64,000 nucleotides of DNA, taken from Echinicola soli. GTDB lineage: Bacteria; Bacteroidota; Bacteroidia; Cytophagales; Cyclobacteriaceae. The notes under the pieces were generated by a model. That model did no database searches. It was given only the letters and a program-made list of their open reading frames with translations, and was not told the origin of the DNA. Made by a program: the position numbers and the translations under genes. Positions 1-12,383 of the stretch are shown one piece after another. Location: the NCBI RefSeq assembly GCF_006575665.1, contig NZ_CP041253.1, forward strand, positions 439,501 to 503,500, in the 5' to 3' direction. Positions within the stretch are counted from its first letter, which is position 1, and every line of letters starts with the position of its first letter.

Positions 1-768
1 GCCACCAAAGTAATGGGCAAGATGAGCGAGCATCCCAACAGTGCAGGCCTCTCCCGCTACCATATATTCAACTCCGTCGAGGCCAGTCTCAAACGCCTTC
101 AGGTTAATTTTATAGACATTCTTTACGTTCATGGTGTAGATCCGGCCACCGATGTAGAAGAAATAGTACGCTCACTGAATGACATCATTGATAGCGGCAA
201 GGTCCGCTATGTGGCCATCTGTAATTGGCCTGCATGGATGGTGGCACAGGCCCAGACCATCGCGCAGTATAGTGGCTGGCACAAGTTTATTGGCCTCCAA
301 TATCATTATTCGGCCGCGACCAGGGACATTGAACACGAACTGGTACCCGTGGCAGAGGCACATCAGTTGGCCATTTTCCCTTGGAGCCCGCTGTCCGGAG
401 GTTTTCTTACTGGGAAGTTTACCAGGGAAGGCAGCAAATCGGATAATGCCAGAAGGGCTAATTTTGACTTTCCTCCCATCGATAAGGAAAAAGCCTTTCA
501 CTTGGTGGATACAATGGCAGAAATCGGTAAGTCCCATGGGGCAAGCATCGCACAAGTGGCATTGGCCTGGGTCAGGCAGCAACCGGGCATTACCAGCACC
601 ATCATAGGCGCCAAAACACAAGAGCAATTAACATCCAATATTCAGTCTGTCGATCTTACATTGAGCAAGGAAGACTTATCAAAAATAGAGGGAATCAGCC
701 CGCTCCAATCCCTCTATCCAGGATGGATGGTCGAGCACCAAAGTGAATACCGAAGGCCTATAAAATGA
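1..768 (+). CDS. Aldo/keto reductase, 5'-truncated by window edge
   Basis: NAD(P)H-dependent oxidoreductase of the aldo/keto reductase superfamily; the substrate cannot be told from sequence. The reading frame is open from base 1 and upstream of the first in-frame ATG at 13 it still encodes family-like sequence (ATKVMGKM), so the real start lies outside the window and about 80-100 N-terminal residues, including the catalytic Tyr, are missing. Visible family features are the central segment DILYVHGVD, the SGKVRYVAICNWPAW strand-helix region, LQYHYS, and the C-terminal cofactor-binding loop STIIGAKTQEQL. The end (EYRRPIK) is complete. It is followed 38 bases later by a DoxX-like gene on the same strand, so the two may be cotranscribed. 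Confidence 0.9.
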   Translation, partial: ATKVMGKMSEHPNSAGLSRYHIFNSVEASLKRLQVNFIDILYVHGVDPATDVEEIVRSLNDIIDSGKVRYVAICNWPAWMVAQAQTIAQYSGWHKFIGLQYHYSAATRDIEHELVPVAEAHQLAIFPWSPLSGGFLTGKFTREGSKSDNARRANFDFPPIDKEKAFHLVDTMAEIGKSHGASIAQVALAWVRQQPGITSTIIGAKTQEQLTSNIQSVDLTLSKEDLSKIEGISPLQSLYPGWMVEHQSEYRRPIK

Positions 769-806
769 GCATACTTAAATCCATCAATAACTCAAAATAA
801 ACCACT

Positions 807-1187
807 ATGAGACACAAAATCCTAAACGTCGTCGCTATTCTGTTTGCTCTGCTCATGGTCAATTCCGGCCTGGACAAATTCTTCCATTACATGCCCATGC
901 CCGAAAACTTACCAGAAGAGATTATGGAAGTCATGGGTGCAATGATGCAGATAGGCTGGCTATTTCCCTTGATTGGTATTGGAGAAGTAGTCGGCGGGGT
1001 GCTTTTTGCCATCCCAAAATTCAGGGCACTGGGTGCTATCATGCTCTTCCCGATCATCATCGGCATCAATTTACACCACGGCATGTATGCCCCAGAAGGA
1101 ATGGTCATCGCACTTATCGTCCTGGCCATTGATCTTTGGGCCATTGGCGAAAACTGGCACAAGTACCTTCCAATGGTAAAGAGCTAG
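807..1187 (+). CDS. DoxX-like small integral membrane protein
   Basis: A 126-residue, very hydrophobic protein with about four membrane segments (roughly residues 5-20, 48-68, 73-92, 98-117), resembling the DoxX/DoxD-like family. Family hints are the N-terminal NSGLDKFFHY segment and the glycine-rich IGIGEVVGGVLF segment. These proteins are poorly characterised; some are linked to quinone-dependent redox or oxidative-stress functions, but nothing here sets a specific role. It lies 38 bases after the aldo/keto reductase on the same strand and is followed by a strong hairpin terminator, so it is probably the last gene of that transcript. Confidence 0.8.
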   Translation: MRHKILNVVAILFALLMVNSGLDKFFHYMPMPENLPEEIMEVMGAMMQIGWLFPLIGIGEVVGGVLFAIPKFRALGAIMLFPIIIGINLHHGMYAPEGMVIALIVLAIDLWAIGENWHKYLPMVKS

Positions 1188-1224
1188 TTTTAACATTAGC
1201 CCTGCCTATCATTAATATAAAAAA

Positions 1225-1268
1225 GCCATTGCCATTCCGGTTTTAGTCGGAATAGCAATGGCGTTTTT
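1225..1268 (+). terminator. Rho-independent terminator after DoxX-like gene
   Basis: Stem GCCATTGCCATTCCG pairs with CGGAATAGCAATGGC (one mismatch) around an 8-base loop, followed by GTTTTT. It sits 37 bases after the DoxX-like stop codon. Confidence 0.85.
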
Positions 1269-1506
1269 GGTAATTAATATGGCCACACCCCTTAAATACC
1301 GCAATTGATCACCAGTAATTAACGGATAGCTCCGGCATTAGCTACTTCCTGTCATTTTCTAACATTATTTCACCAAAAAATATTTCCCTCAGAAGATATT
1401 AGCCCTATCATGAATTGTTTAAGTTAAGGTTTCCGAAGCCTTGCGCAAAAAGACAATATCACGGATCAATTTAACTTACGCCAACTTTTATACTAAACTA
1501 TAAACT
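1269..1506. other. Intergenic region, no gene seen
   Basis: AT-rich sequence between the terminator and the phosphatase gene. No ORF, tRNA or repeat recognised; it presumably holds the phosphatase promoter, but no clear TAnnTTTG element was found. Confidence 0.5.
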
Positions 1507-2166
1507 ATGCAGCTCTTTATCATTGGAGACGTTCATGGATGCTATCACACCTTCCAGCTGCTGCTGGAGCGCTGGAACCCAGCAAAGGAAAGGCTTATCC
1601 AGGTCGGTGACCTGATCGACCGGGGAAATTATTCAGCAGAAGTACTCCAGCTAGCACAACGTTTACAAGAAAAGCACCAGGAAAATGCGGTTTTTCTTCG
1701 AGGAAACCACGAACAAATGATGATTGACCATATCGAAAACGGAAAAACAGGAGGCAGCTGGCTTTTCAATGGTGGAGAAAAGACCCTACATCAGTTCAAG
1801 GCAAAGGATATCCCCGTCGAAAGCATGCTCCACTGGCTCAGAAATACCCCTCTCAAATGGGAAAGTCCAAGTCTACTGGTAACACACGCCGGAATTGGCA
1901 AAAACATCCCAAATCCTTACGATGTCCATGACCCTGACGGCATCCTATGGAACAGAAAGAAACTCAAAAAACTGCCTAAACTCCAAGTGATCGGCCACAC
2001 TCCGCAGCAAGACGGACAAGCCAGCTTTACCACTGCCAGCCAGCATTGGAATGTGGACACAGGAGCATATAGGGGCATTTGTCTGACAGGCCTTAAGCTT
2101 CAGGAAAACGGGAATTACATGGAGGAAATCAATATCCCTACTGATGAACGGGATGTTCAGACGTAA
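1507..2166 (+). CDS. PPP-type metallophosphatase (serine/threonine phosphatase-like)
   Basis: Calcineurin-like metallophosphoesterase of 219 residues. The signature motifs of the PPP family are all present: GDVHG at residues 7-11, GDLIDRG at 34-40, GNHE at 66-69 and THAG near 125. These residues bind two metal ions and the phosphate. Close bacterial relatives are annotated as serine/threonine protein phosphatases or diadenosine-tetraphosphate hydrolase-like enzymes, and the sequence alone does not separate these. No signal peptide, so cytoplasmic. Its 3' end overlaps the convergent Ppx/GppA gene by 29 bases. Confidence 0.88.
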   Translation: MQLFIIGDVHGCYHTFQLLLERWNPAKERLIQVGDLIDRGNYSAEVLQLAQRLQEKHQENAVFLRGNHEQMMIDHIENGKTGGSWLFNGGEKTLHQFKAKDIPVESMLHWLRNTPLKWESPSLLVTHAGIGKNIPNPYDVHDPDGILWNRKKLKKLPKLQVIGHTPQQDGQASFTTASQHWNVDTGAYRGICLTGLKLQENGNYMEEINIPTDERDVQT

Positions 2167-3685
2167 CCAGGATTTTCCTGTCCAACGCATCTTCCAACAC
2201 GAAGCAGTTGCGCAGTGCCTCCCAAATTTCCAGGTCAGGATTTTCTTCACCGTGCACGGTGATACGTATTTTCTTGTCACTGATATCACAGCGCAGTCCT
2301 TCCACCCATTGGTTTTTGGTCTTGTCCAAGCCAATGGCTATTCGGAGAATTCCGGCGACCACATGGATCATTTTACGTTGTGCCTTCGAAAGCTTTTTAT
2401 AGCGTTTGTGCTTCTTTCGGGGGCCTGATTTTCGATGGTAGCGGACGATCACCCCGAGCAGGGTAATCTCTTCATTTGTAAATCCCCTTAAGCGGCTATG
2501 TTCGATGATGTAACGGGAATGCTTATGATATTTAGGATAACCAATAAAATGGCCAACCTCAAAGACAAAACTGGCAAAATCCAATAGATCCCGACCATAT
2601 TCTTCAAGCTCATGTAGGGACTTTAGCTGATCAAAAAGTGTCAGGGCGAGGTACGAAATATGTTTCTTTTGCTCCACGTCACTTTTATACTTCAGCGCCA
2701 AGTTCATCACACTCCGGAACCGAAGATTCTCTTCTGGATAGAGCATAGAAGGGCTTTTGCCCATGCCATTAAGATAGCCCAAGATCAAACCCTCCCGAAG
2801 AGAGGCATCGCACAAAGTAATCTCAGAAGCCTTGGCCATCTGTAGCAATCGAACCAGCAGTAAACTCCCCAAATGAATGGCATCCACCCTATTGGCGCTG
2901 ATGCCAGGAACCTTTTCACGCTTCTTTGGTGGCATTGACAATAGCTTCTCTGACAGCTTTTCCAGCTCCTCAGTGGTGACCACTTCGGCGTTTACTGTAG
3001 CCAGGGAAGTCCCTTTGCCTGCAAGATGGGCCGCCTCGCCCAACGTCCTGATGGTGCCAGAGGTACCGATTACCCTGGTAAACCCCGCCTCCACGGCCTT
3101 TTTCATGATTTCCTCAGCAGCCAGATTGATATGATGGGTCAATTCCTCAATATCATTTTTCTCCAAGGTATCTTTCCCGCCAGCCATATCAAGCAGTCGC
3201 AACACTCCTAACTTGATGCTTTTCTTGAAGAATATCTCCTCCTGATCTCCTACCGTAGCTTCCGTGGAACCTCCACCAATATCCAACACCAGCACTTTCT
3301 CATCCCCAAAGGCAATCGCCCTTCTTACAGCCAAAAAAATCAAACGAGCCTCTTCGTTACCACTAATCACCTTTGGGGTCAGCCCGGTCTCTTCTGCCAA
3401 ACGTCCCAGAAATTCTCCCCCATTCTTGGCCTCACGTGTGGCACTGGTAGCAGCTGTAATGATGTCGTCCACGCCATATTGGTCGGCCAGCTGAACGTAT
3501 CGCTTGATCACTTCGATGCCACGGTCAAAAGCCTCTTGGGAAAGTCGATTGGTAGCAAAAACGCCCACACCCAATTTGACCATCTCTTTTTCATCGATCA
3601 ACACATTGATGTTTTGCCGCTTTGTTACTTCCGCAATGACCAAATGAATGGAATTGGTACCGATGTCTATTGCTGCTAATTTCAT
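2138..3685 (-). CDS. ppx: Ppx/GppA exopolyphosphatase / pppGpp phosphatase family
   Basis: A 515-residue cytoplasmic enzyme of the ASKHA-fold Ppx/GppA family, which removes phosphate from polyphosphate and/or the gamma phosphate of pppGpp. The N-terminal half has the two phosphate-binding motifs DIGTNSIHL (residues 7-15) and LDIGGGSTE (about 140-148), and ATSATREAKNG near 82. The C-terminal half (about 310-515) is the HD-like helical domain with HSRYIIEHSRLRG and VRYHRKSGPRKK. The length fits a full two-domain Ppx. It converges with the PPP phosphatase gene and shares 29 bases with it; one gene of this pair handling phosphate metabolism is suggestive but no operon exists. Confidence 0.92.
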   Translation of the reverse strand: MKLAAIDIGTNSIHLVIAEVTKRQNINVLIDEKEMVKLGVGVFATNRLSQEAFDRGIEVIKRYVQLADQYGVDDIITAATSATREAKNGGEFLGRLAEETGLTPKVISGNEEARLIFLAVRRAIAFGDEKVLVLDIGGGSTEATVGDQEEIFFKKSIKLGVLRLLDMAGGKDTLEKNDIEELTHHINLAAEEIMKKAVEAGFTRVIGTSGTIRTLGEAAHLAGKGTSLATVNAEVVTTEELEKLSEKLLSMPPKKREKVPGISANRVDAIHLGSLLLVRLLQMAKASEITLCDASLREGLILGYLNGMGKSPSMLYPEENLRFRSVMNLALKYKSDVEQKKHISYLALTLFDQLKSLHELEEYGRDLLDFASFVFEVGHFIGYPKYHKHSRYIIEHSRLRGFTNEEITLLGVIVRYHRKSGPRKKHKRYKKLSKAQRKMIHVVAGILRIAIGLDKTKNQWVEGLRCDISDKKIRITVHGEENPDLEIWEALRNCFVLEDALDRKILVTSEHPVHQ

Positions 3686-3826
3686 GGAATGGTTATTGGG
3701 TTATTGATTATTGAGTGATTAGGTATGGAAAAAGGAAGTGCCTATGGTACCTATTGGAGCTTGGCTCATACTATATACTATATTCCACATACTCCATACT
3801 TTATACCTTGAACTCGCTATGCTGTC

Positions 3827-5737
3827 TTATGGCTTTAGCGCACTTTCCATCCACGTATTATGGTGTACTTTTCCAGAGGCATCGTCGATCAAACGATAGC
3901 CGTGCTCTCCAAAACAATCCCTCAATGCCTGTACGAGATTGGCAGCGGACCGATCAGTGCTCATTCCATAGAAGAAGTTAATTGCCGCAGACATGACAGG
4001 CATGGCCACTCCGGCTTTCAAGGCCGCTCCTACCACTTCAGCCATCGCTTTGGCATCAGTCTCAAAGGACTTTTGCAGCACTGAAGATTCCATTAAGCAG
4101 GAAGAGCGCTTGAACACATCTGCCAGTTTATCCATCAATCCCGACTGGATAATGGAACCATTGGTCCAGCATCGTGCGATTTCACTCAGGTCTAAGTCCC
4201 ATTTTTCGGCTTCTCCCACTTTTTTGATAAGGCTAAAGCCTATCTCATGGTTGATCAGCCGGGCAAAATCATAGGCTCCCTTCAGGGATTTCAGTACTTC
4301 TTTTTCATCAATATCGCCCGCTTTTCGCGGAAATTTTTTGGCCAATGCCACCCTTGCCTCACGGTGAGTAGACATAAGCCTGGCCGTAACGGCCGCCGTC
4401 AGCGGGGCATATGGAACACCATACTTCGCCGCTGTGCTCACCGCCCAGCCGCCAGTACCGGTATGTCCGGCCACGTCCAGTATTTTATCCAGTAATAATT
4501 CATCGCCTTCTTGCTTGGTCAAGATGGCCAGTGTAGCCTCCATCAAATAACTGTCGGCCCCATCCTTGCTCCACTTTTTTAGGGTCTTCACCATTTCATC
4601 TATGGACATCCCAAGCCCCTTTCTCATGAAAGCGTACATTTCGGCCAGCACCTGCATTTCGCCATATTCAATGCCATTATGCACCATTTTGATAAAATGA
4701 CCAGCTCCTTCAGGGCCTACGTAATGCATGCAAGGTTTACCGCTTTGATCCTTTCCGGCGATTTTTTCAATAAACGGCTTGATCAAATCAAATCCCTCTT
4801 GGGTACCTCCTGGCATCAAAGAGGGGCCTTTTCGAGCACCATCACGACCACCAGAAATCCCCATACCTATAAAGTGGATCCCGTAACCCTGCAGGTACTG
4901 CTGACGTTTTGCACTATCTTCGAAAAAGGAATTGCCCCCGTCGATGATCACATCCCCCTTGTCCACAAATGTCAGGAGCCTGGCAATCTGCTGATCTACG
5001 ATCTGTCCAGCAGGAATCATCATCAAAATCTTCCGGGGCTGCTCCAAGGATTCTACAAATTCATCCAATTTATCAAAAGGCAAAATCCCCTTTACTTCTG
5101 GATGGGCCTCTACCAGTTTCTTGGCCACATCTTCCTCGACACCTTGTAGGGTACGGTTATACACACTGACCTTGACGTTTTTCTCGGCCATATTGAGTGC
5201 TAAGCTACTGCCCATGACACCCATACCGATGATACCAAAGGAGGATATTGCTTTTTTGTTTTTTAAGTCGCTCATAATGTCTTCTAATATATTTTCAGGT
5301 GTTTGGTCTATAGCAATGGTGGTCGCAAAATGGGGAATCTCCAAGGCCTCCAGCTGAGAGCTTAGCAAAGCAGCAGGCATATAGTGTCCTTCACGTTGTT
5401 GCATACGATCAGCGATCAGCGCTTCATCTCCTTTCAAAAAAAACCAATGGATCTGTACCGCATTTCTCCGCAAAATCTTCCTGTAGTCTGCTTTCAGCGC
5501 AGAACATGCCAATAGGGCACCTCCTTTTTCCTCCCACTTTACCATCTCATCGGACAATTTCTCCAGCCATGGTGCACGGTCCTCATCATTGAGCGGCACG
5601 CCCGCCTTCATTTTTTCGACGTTCTTTTTGGGATGAAAATCATCGGCATCGTAAAAAGGAAGACCAGTCTCTTTGCTGAGCATCCTGCCAATTGTAGTTT
5701 TACCACTTCCGGATACTCCCATTAACAAAATAATCAT
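3827..5737 (-). CDS. gnd: Fused gluconokinase / 6-phosphogluconate dehydrogenase
   Basis: One continuous 636-residue frame joins two consecutive pathway enzymes. Residues 1-160 are a GntK-type gluconate kinase with the P-loop GVSGSGKTT at 7-15, the DADDFHP substrate loop and LACSALK. Residues about 165-636 are a complete decarboxylating 6-phosphogluconate dehydrogenase: Rossmann motif GIIGMGVMG, the substrate loop GISGGRDGARKGPS, the catalytic Lys/Asn segment KMVHNGIEYGEMQ, HTGTGGWAV, and the C-terminal tail with FGEHGYR. The first domain makes 6-phosphogluconate and the second oxidises it to ribulose 5-phosphate, so the protein can channel gluconate into the pentose phosphate pathway. No stop, frameshift or internal start separates the domains. 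Cytoplasmic; monocistronic as far as seen. Confidence 0.93.
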   Translation of the reverse strand: MIILLMGVSGSGKTTIGRMLSKETGLPFYDADDFHPKKNVEKMKAGVPLNDEDRAPWLEKLSDEMVKWEEKGGALLACSALKADYRKILRRNAVQIHWFFLKGDEALIADRMQQREGHYMPAALLSSQLEALEIPHFATTIAIDQTPENILEDIMSDLKNKKAISSFGIIGMGVMGSSLALNMAEKNVKVSVYNRTLQGVEEDVAKKLVEAHPEVKGILPFDKLDEFVESLEQPRKILMMIPAGQIVDQQIARLLTFVDKGDVIIDGGNSFFEDSAKRQQYLQGYGIHFIGMGISGGRDGARKGPSLMPGGTQEGFDLIKPFIEKIAGKDQSGKPCMHYVGPEGAGHFIKMVHNGIEYGEMQVLAEMYAFMRKGLGMSIDEMVKTLKKWSKDGADSYLMEATLAILTKQEGDELLLDKILDVAGHTGTGGWAVSTAAKYGVPYAPLTAAVTARLMSTHREARVALAKKFPRKAGDIDEKEVLKSLKGAYDFARLINHEIGFSLIKKVGEAEKWDLDLSEIARCWTNGSIIQSGLMDKLADVFKRSSCLMESSVLQKSFETDAKAMAEVVGAALKAGVAMPVMSAAINFFYGMSTDRSAANLVQALRDCFGEHGYRLIDDASGKVHHNTWMESALKP

Positions 5738-6002
5738 GCTTTAATTTATGGAATAATTTCAAAATAGTAGTACCCACTGCGCTTAAAAATTAAAGCTTTT
5801 CGGGTCTTTAAAAAGATGTACCAAAAATTGTTAATATTGAAAATTAACCCTGCAAAAGTTACAAAATGAATGGACTCCCGATTTTCGTGGCACAAAAACG
5901 CCCAGACCAAGCATTGTCCCTTACCTCCCCAAATCTCCTGGATGACGCTTAGAGTGCCATCAGGGAAATCGCATTTAAAATAAAAAAAAATTATCGATTT
6001 AG

Positions 6003-6010
6003 TATATTTG
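6003..6010 (+). promoter_or_regulatory. Bacteroidota -7 promoter element (TATATTTG)
   Basis: Exact match to the TAnnTTTG consensus about 22 bases before the ATG at 6032, giving a short leader. No convincing -33 TTTG was found. Because this element overlaps the upstream TTG codon at 6008, it argues against a start there. Confidence 0.5.
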
Positions 6011-6031
6011 AACCTTCACCGAAAAGACCTA

Positions 6032-7111
6032 ATGATGACCTCACCAATAAAAATTTTAGTAGTCGGCTGTGGCAATATGGGCGCATCGCACGCGCTGGCC
6101 TATCACCAAATGGATGGCTTCGAAATCTGCGGATTAGTAGCCCGTGGAGATAGTAAAAAGGAGCTGAATGATAAACTAGGCACCGATTACCCACTTTTTT
6201 CCAGTTACGAAAAGGCATTGGAAAAAAGCAAGCCTGACGCTGTCTGCATTTCCACTTACCCGGACACCCATGAAGCCTATGCCCTGATGGCCTTGGATGC
6301 GGGCTGCCATATTTTCATCGAAAAACCCCTTGCAGATACAGTAACAGGATCTATTCGTATCGTCCAAGCTGCCCAAAAAGCAAATAAAAAAGTAGTTGTG
6401 GGCTACATTCTTCGCCATCACCCTTCCTGGATGAAGTTTACAGAAATCGCTCGTGGCCTCGGCAAACCACTGGTAATGCGGATGAACCTCAACCAACAAA
6501 GCCACGGCCGCATGTGGGACGTGCATCGAAACCTCATGAAGAGCCTTAGTCCCATTGTGGATTGTGGTGTCCACTATATCGATGTGATGTGCCAAATGAC
6601 CCAATCAAAACCTACAAAAGTCAGCGCCATTGGTGTCCGGCTTACCGATGATATTCCAAAGGACAACTATAACTATGGCCAACTGCAAATCACTTTTGAG
6701 GACGGTTCGGTCGGTTGGTACGAGGCAGGATGGGGACCAATGGTCAGTGAAACGGCCTTCTTTGTAAAGGATGTTTTCGGGCCAAAAGGAGCTGCATCCA
6801 TCGTCGCCAAAGAGGCCGGTGGTAGCGGCAAGTCGGACTCAGTGGATGACCATACCAAAACAGAATCCATCAAAATCCACCATGCAGAAATCAACGCGGC
6901 CAATGAATTTACGAAACCTGACGAATGGGTGGAGACAGCCGATGAGCCCGATCATAATGCCCTTTGTCAGCGGGAACAGGTTTACTTTCTGGAGGCAATC
7001 AAAAACGATATCGACCTTAGCCAACACCTGGAAGATGCCATTAACAGCTTAAAAGTAGCTTTCGCCTGTGACGAATCCGTTAAAACGGGAAAAATAGTGG
7101 AGATCAAGTAA
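6032..7111 (+). CDS. Gfo/Idh/MocA family oxidoreductase
   Basis: NAD(P)-dependent sugar or polyol dehydrogenase family, about 359 residues. The N-terminal Rossmann fold begins with KILVVGCGNMGASHA (GxGxxG). The conserved EKP motif (IFIEKPLADT) is present and contributes the cofactor-site lysine; a later DCGVHYID segment matches the family's conserved D...H substrate region. The frame is open from a TTG at 6008, but I prefer ATG 6032 (or 6035) because a promoter -7 element lies on the TTG and the Rossmann strand starts a few residues after the ATG. No signal peptide, so cytoplasmic. The substrate is unknown. It stands alone between divergent and repeat-rich regions. Confidence 0.88.
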   Translation: MMTSPIKILVVGCGNMGASHALAYHQMDGFEICGLVARGDSKKELNDKLGTDYPLFSSYEKALEKSKPDAVCISTYPDTHEAYALMALDAGCHIFIEKPLADTVTGSIRIVQAAQKANKKVVVGYILRHHPSWMKFTEIARGLGKPLVMRMNLNQQSHGRMWDVHRNLMKSLSPIVDCGVHYIDVMCQMTQSKPTKVSAIGVRLTDDIPKDNYNYGQLQITFEDGSVGWYEAGWGPMVSETAFFVKDVFGPKGAASIVAKEAGGSGKSDSVDDHTKTESIKIHHAEINAANEFTKPDEWVETADEPDHNALCQREQVYFLEAIKNDIDLSQHLEDAINSLKVAFACDESVKTGKIVEIK

Positions 7112-7313
7112 ACCTGCTGTTTCACTAATAGCCCTGAGAAATCGCTTTTAAACTATCAGTGAAGTGATGTCAGCCTGAGCGGAGTCGAAGGCTAGACATT
7201 GAACCTCTACTCTACCTGGCGGACAGACAGGTCCGCTCGGTCTGACACCATATTGCTTGATTTAAATAACATCATTGGCTAAGAGCGATTTCCCTGACCA
7301 ATACCCTTAACAT

Positions 7314-7333
7314 GGATCAAGCAATATTTCTGG
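7314..7333 (+). repeat. 20-base exact direct repeat, copy 1
   Basis: GGATCAAGCAATATTTCTGG, repeated exactly at 7521-7540. The core ATCAAGCAATAT also occurs inverted near 7251-7262. Confidence 0.85.
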
Positions 7334-7520
7334 TGGCGGGAGAAGATTTATATTCATTTGGTATGTCGCCACGAAGTCGCCAAGACACGAAGTTTTTTGT
7401 AGGCGGATTCCAAATTTCATGGAAAACAAACAGCTTTGGGGCTTAGAATCTTTGTGGCAAAAAAAAGAAATCCTTTTAAAATAAAGGGATTCATGCCCTC
7501 AACTTTTTCGCACATTTTGA

Positions 7521-7540
7521 GGATCAAGCAATATTTCTGG
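7521..7540 (+). repeat. 20-base exact direct repeat, copy 2
   Basis: Second exact copy of GGATCAAGCAATATTTCTGG; the two copies bracket 187 bases that include other repeat fragments. Confidence 0.85.
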
Positions 7541-7632
7541 AAGATGAGAGATTTCCAGGTGGTTTTGGCAAGCATATTTCTCTTTAATTTAGCAATAGTA
7601 ATGTGTAGATTATAAAATCAGTATAAATCCGT

Positions 7633-7735
7633 CATTGCGAATGCAGAGCAACGGAGTGAAGCAATCTCGTTTTCTTAATACGGAATTGCCACGTTCCCGA
7701 TAGCTCGGGACAGGCTATACTTCCTCGCATGACGG
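7633..7735 (-). repeat. Dispersed intergenic repeat, copy R1 (reverse orientation)
   Basis: Carries GAGCAACGGAGTGAAGCAAT and TTCCCGATAGCTCGGGACAG, the reverse complements of segments shared with copies near 16.1, 28.9 and 62.9 kb. Confidence 0.75.
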
Positions 7736-7873
7736 TATTTTAAATCGCGTTTATTATAAAAAATAAGCGTAAATCTTATTAATCTGCATCATCTGCGTGC
7801 TATCGAAACCAACCCTAATCCCCCCAACTTTTCCGCTTGATCCCTTAACATTCTGAATCAGCAATAAGCATCT

Positions 7874-8977
7874 TCAAAATACGAATCCCATACTTACAGA
7901 GGCTTCAAGCCTGTCATTGGTAGGGCCATTTTGATAAAATATTGTTAGATCATCCTTTGCGCGAACCCATCTTCCTTCCAGACGGACATAACTGATGGAA
8001 GTAGGCTTGTATTCAGTGCTTAAAGTGTATCCCATGAGCTGGAGCCCTGTCATGTTGCCAAAGCTATCTTCATAAGTACCAGAGATGAATCCATCTGGAT
8101 CCTGAAATGTCTCTACTCTTCCTGTCAACGAATAAGTATTCGTAAATTGATACCTTACGGTCGCCAGGGCATTGTACATTATGGCAGTTTTATCTGGCTT
8201 TACCAATTGAGAATGACTCTGTGTACCCACATCTCCACCCACGGTGATGTAGGTTTTTGGAAATGGATTATAGTTCAAGTACAAATTATGGTAAGTACGG
8301 TATTGCTTTGGACGGAAGCTATCCAGCGATTCACGACCAAAAAGGTTGGTGTAGGTGAGTTGTAAATCCTCCCGAAGGGAATATGAAAATAAAAGCCCAA
8401 CAGACTTGGCATTATTGGCATCCAAGAAGTAATTGTAGCCATTCACCACCCAAAACTGGAAGTCAAACATATCACTCCCCTCATAGGTAATACGCACACC
8501 ACTTTGGTAAAAGGGCTCATTATAGCTGGCCACAGTCGTGGAGGTAGTAAAATTGTCCTTTGGCAAAAAGCTCTCGGTACCAATATGGGTACGAAAAAAA
8601 CCAGCATCAACCCACCATTCATTGGCAAATTTTACCCCGATATTAGCTTCTTGCAGCATTGGAAAATCCGGATCCCAAATGGCCTTGGGAATATCCCCGT
8701 AATGCAGGGTGAGGTTTCCGCGTATCAGTTCGTCCTGATAGTGGATTCCTACCTGGACAATATTTAAACTGAACCGCTGGTCGCGTGGTGCCGTTGTGGC
8801 AAATTTTTGCAGGGCATTTGCACCTAAAGAATCGGAATAGGACGCATAATACACTTCCGTATAGCCCGATAAGTCAAAATTCTTCCAAATACTGGCCTTT
8901 TCTTGCGCCTTAGCAACATGAAAAAAGTAAAGCGTCAAAACTGCCAAAAAAACGAATTTATTTCTAATGCTATTCAT
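7874..8977 (-). CDS. Outer-membrane beta-barrel protein (BBP2/OmpL-like porin)
   Basis: A 367-residue exported protein with a signal peptide ending near VAKA-Q (residues 1-24), then many alternating aromatic/polar strands ending in GFVF, the terminal aromatic expected of an outer-membrane barrel. The segment with GTESFLPKDN and YNEPFYQSGVRITYEG resembles putative beta-barrel porin-2 (OmpL-like) proteins of Bacteroidota. It presumably forms a passive or selective channel; no substrate can be assigned. It follows the GH2 gene in the same direction, but 262 bases and a strong terminator separate them, so it is probably a separate transcript rather than the last gene of the polysaccharide locus. 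Confidence 0.75.
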   Translation of the reverse strand: MNSIRNKFVFLAVLTLYFFHVAKAQEKASIWKNFDLSGYTEVYYASYSDSLGANALQKFATTAPRDQRFSLNIVQVGIHYQDELIRGNLTLHYGDIPKAIWDPDFPMLQEANIGVKFANEWWVDAGFFRTHIGTESFLPKDNFTTSTTVASYNEPFYQSGVRITYEGSDMFDFQFWVVNGYNYFLDANNAKSVGLLFSYSLREDLQLTYTNLFGRESLDSFRPKQYRTYHNLYLNYNPFPKTYITVGGDVGTQSHSQLVKPDKTAIMYNALATVRYQFTNTYSLTGRVETFQDPDGFISGTYEDSFGNMTGLQLMGYTLSTEYKPTSISYVRLEGRWVRAKDDLTIFYQNGPTNDRLEASVSMGFVF

Positions 8978-9170
8978 AAAACTTAACTGCTGTTTCTCTC
9001 TTGTTTAGCCGGGGTGTACTAAAAAAGAATAGGTTGAAAAATGCCTACTGACCGTTCATCGGCCATGTAGTTTATTCCCTCTCTTAATATAGTGAAAACT
9101 TCATTCCCAATATATTGAAGTCTTCAATGTGTTATTTTTATGCAAAATAAACGATTTTCCTCCCAAAACA

Positions 9171-9202
9171 ATAAAGGCAGGTATTTACGAACCTGCCTTT
9201 AT
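9171..9202 (-). terminator. Terminator after GH2 gene
   Basis: Perfect 12-base stem ATAAAGGCAGGT / ACCTGCCTTTAT with an 8-base loop, 38 bases past the GH2 stop on the minus strand, followed there by TGTTTT. It likely marks the end of the susC-to-GH2 transcription unit. Confidence 0.8.
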
Positions 9203-9239
9203 CCAAATTTGTAGCTAGGAAAGCTACGAACCAAAATCC

Positions 9240-12383
<3,144 letters not shown>

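Larger units (their letters stand above)
7112..7873. repeat. Repeat-rich intergenic region
   Basis: No gene is supported in these 762 bases. It contains several interspersed-repeat fragments: a segment with CAGCCTGAGCGGAGTCGAAG (7161-7180) bounded by 9-base inverted repeats GAAATCGCT (7138-7146) and AGCGATTTC (7284-7292); an exact 20-base direct repeat at 7314-7333 and 7521-7540; a CACGAAGTCGCCAAGACACG fragment between them; and a copy of the larger dispersed repeat at about 7633-7735 in reverse orientation. Confidence 0.7.

Noticed and set aside
6008-6031. Earlier TTG start of the Gfo/Idh/MocA gene
   Set aside because: The TTG lies in a TAnnTTTG promoter element and the following codons do not fit the family's N terminus.
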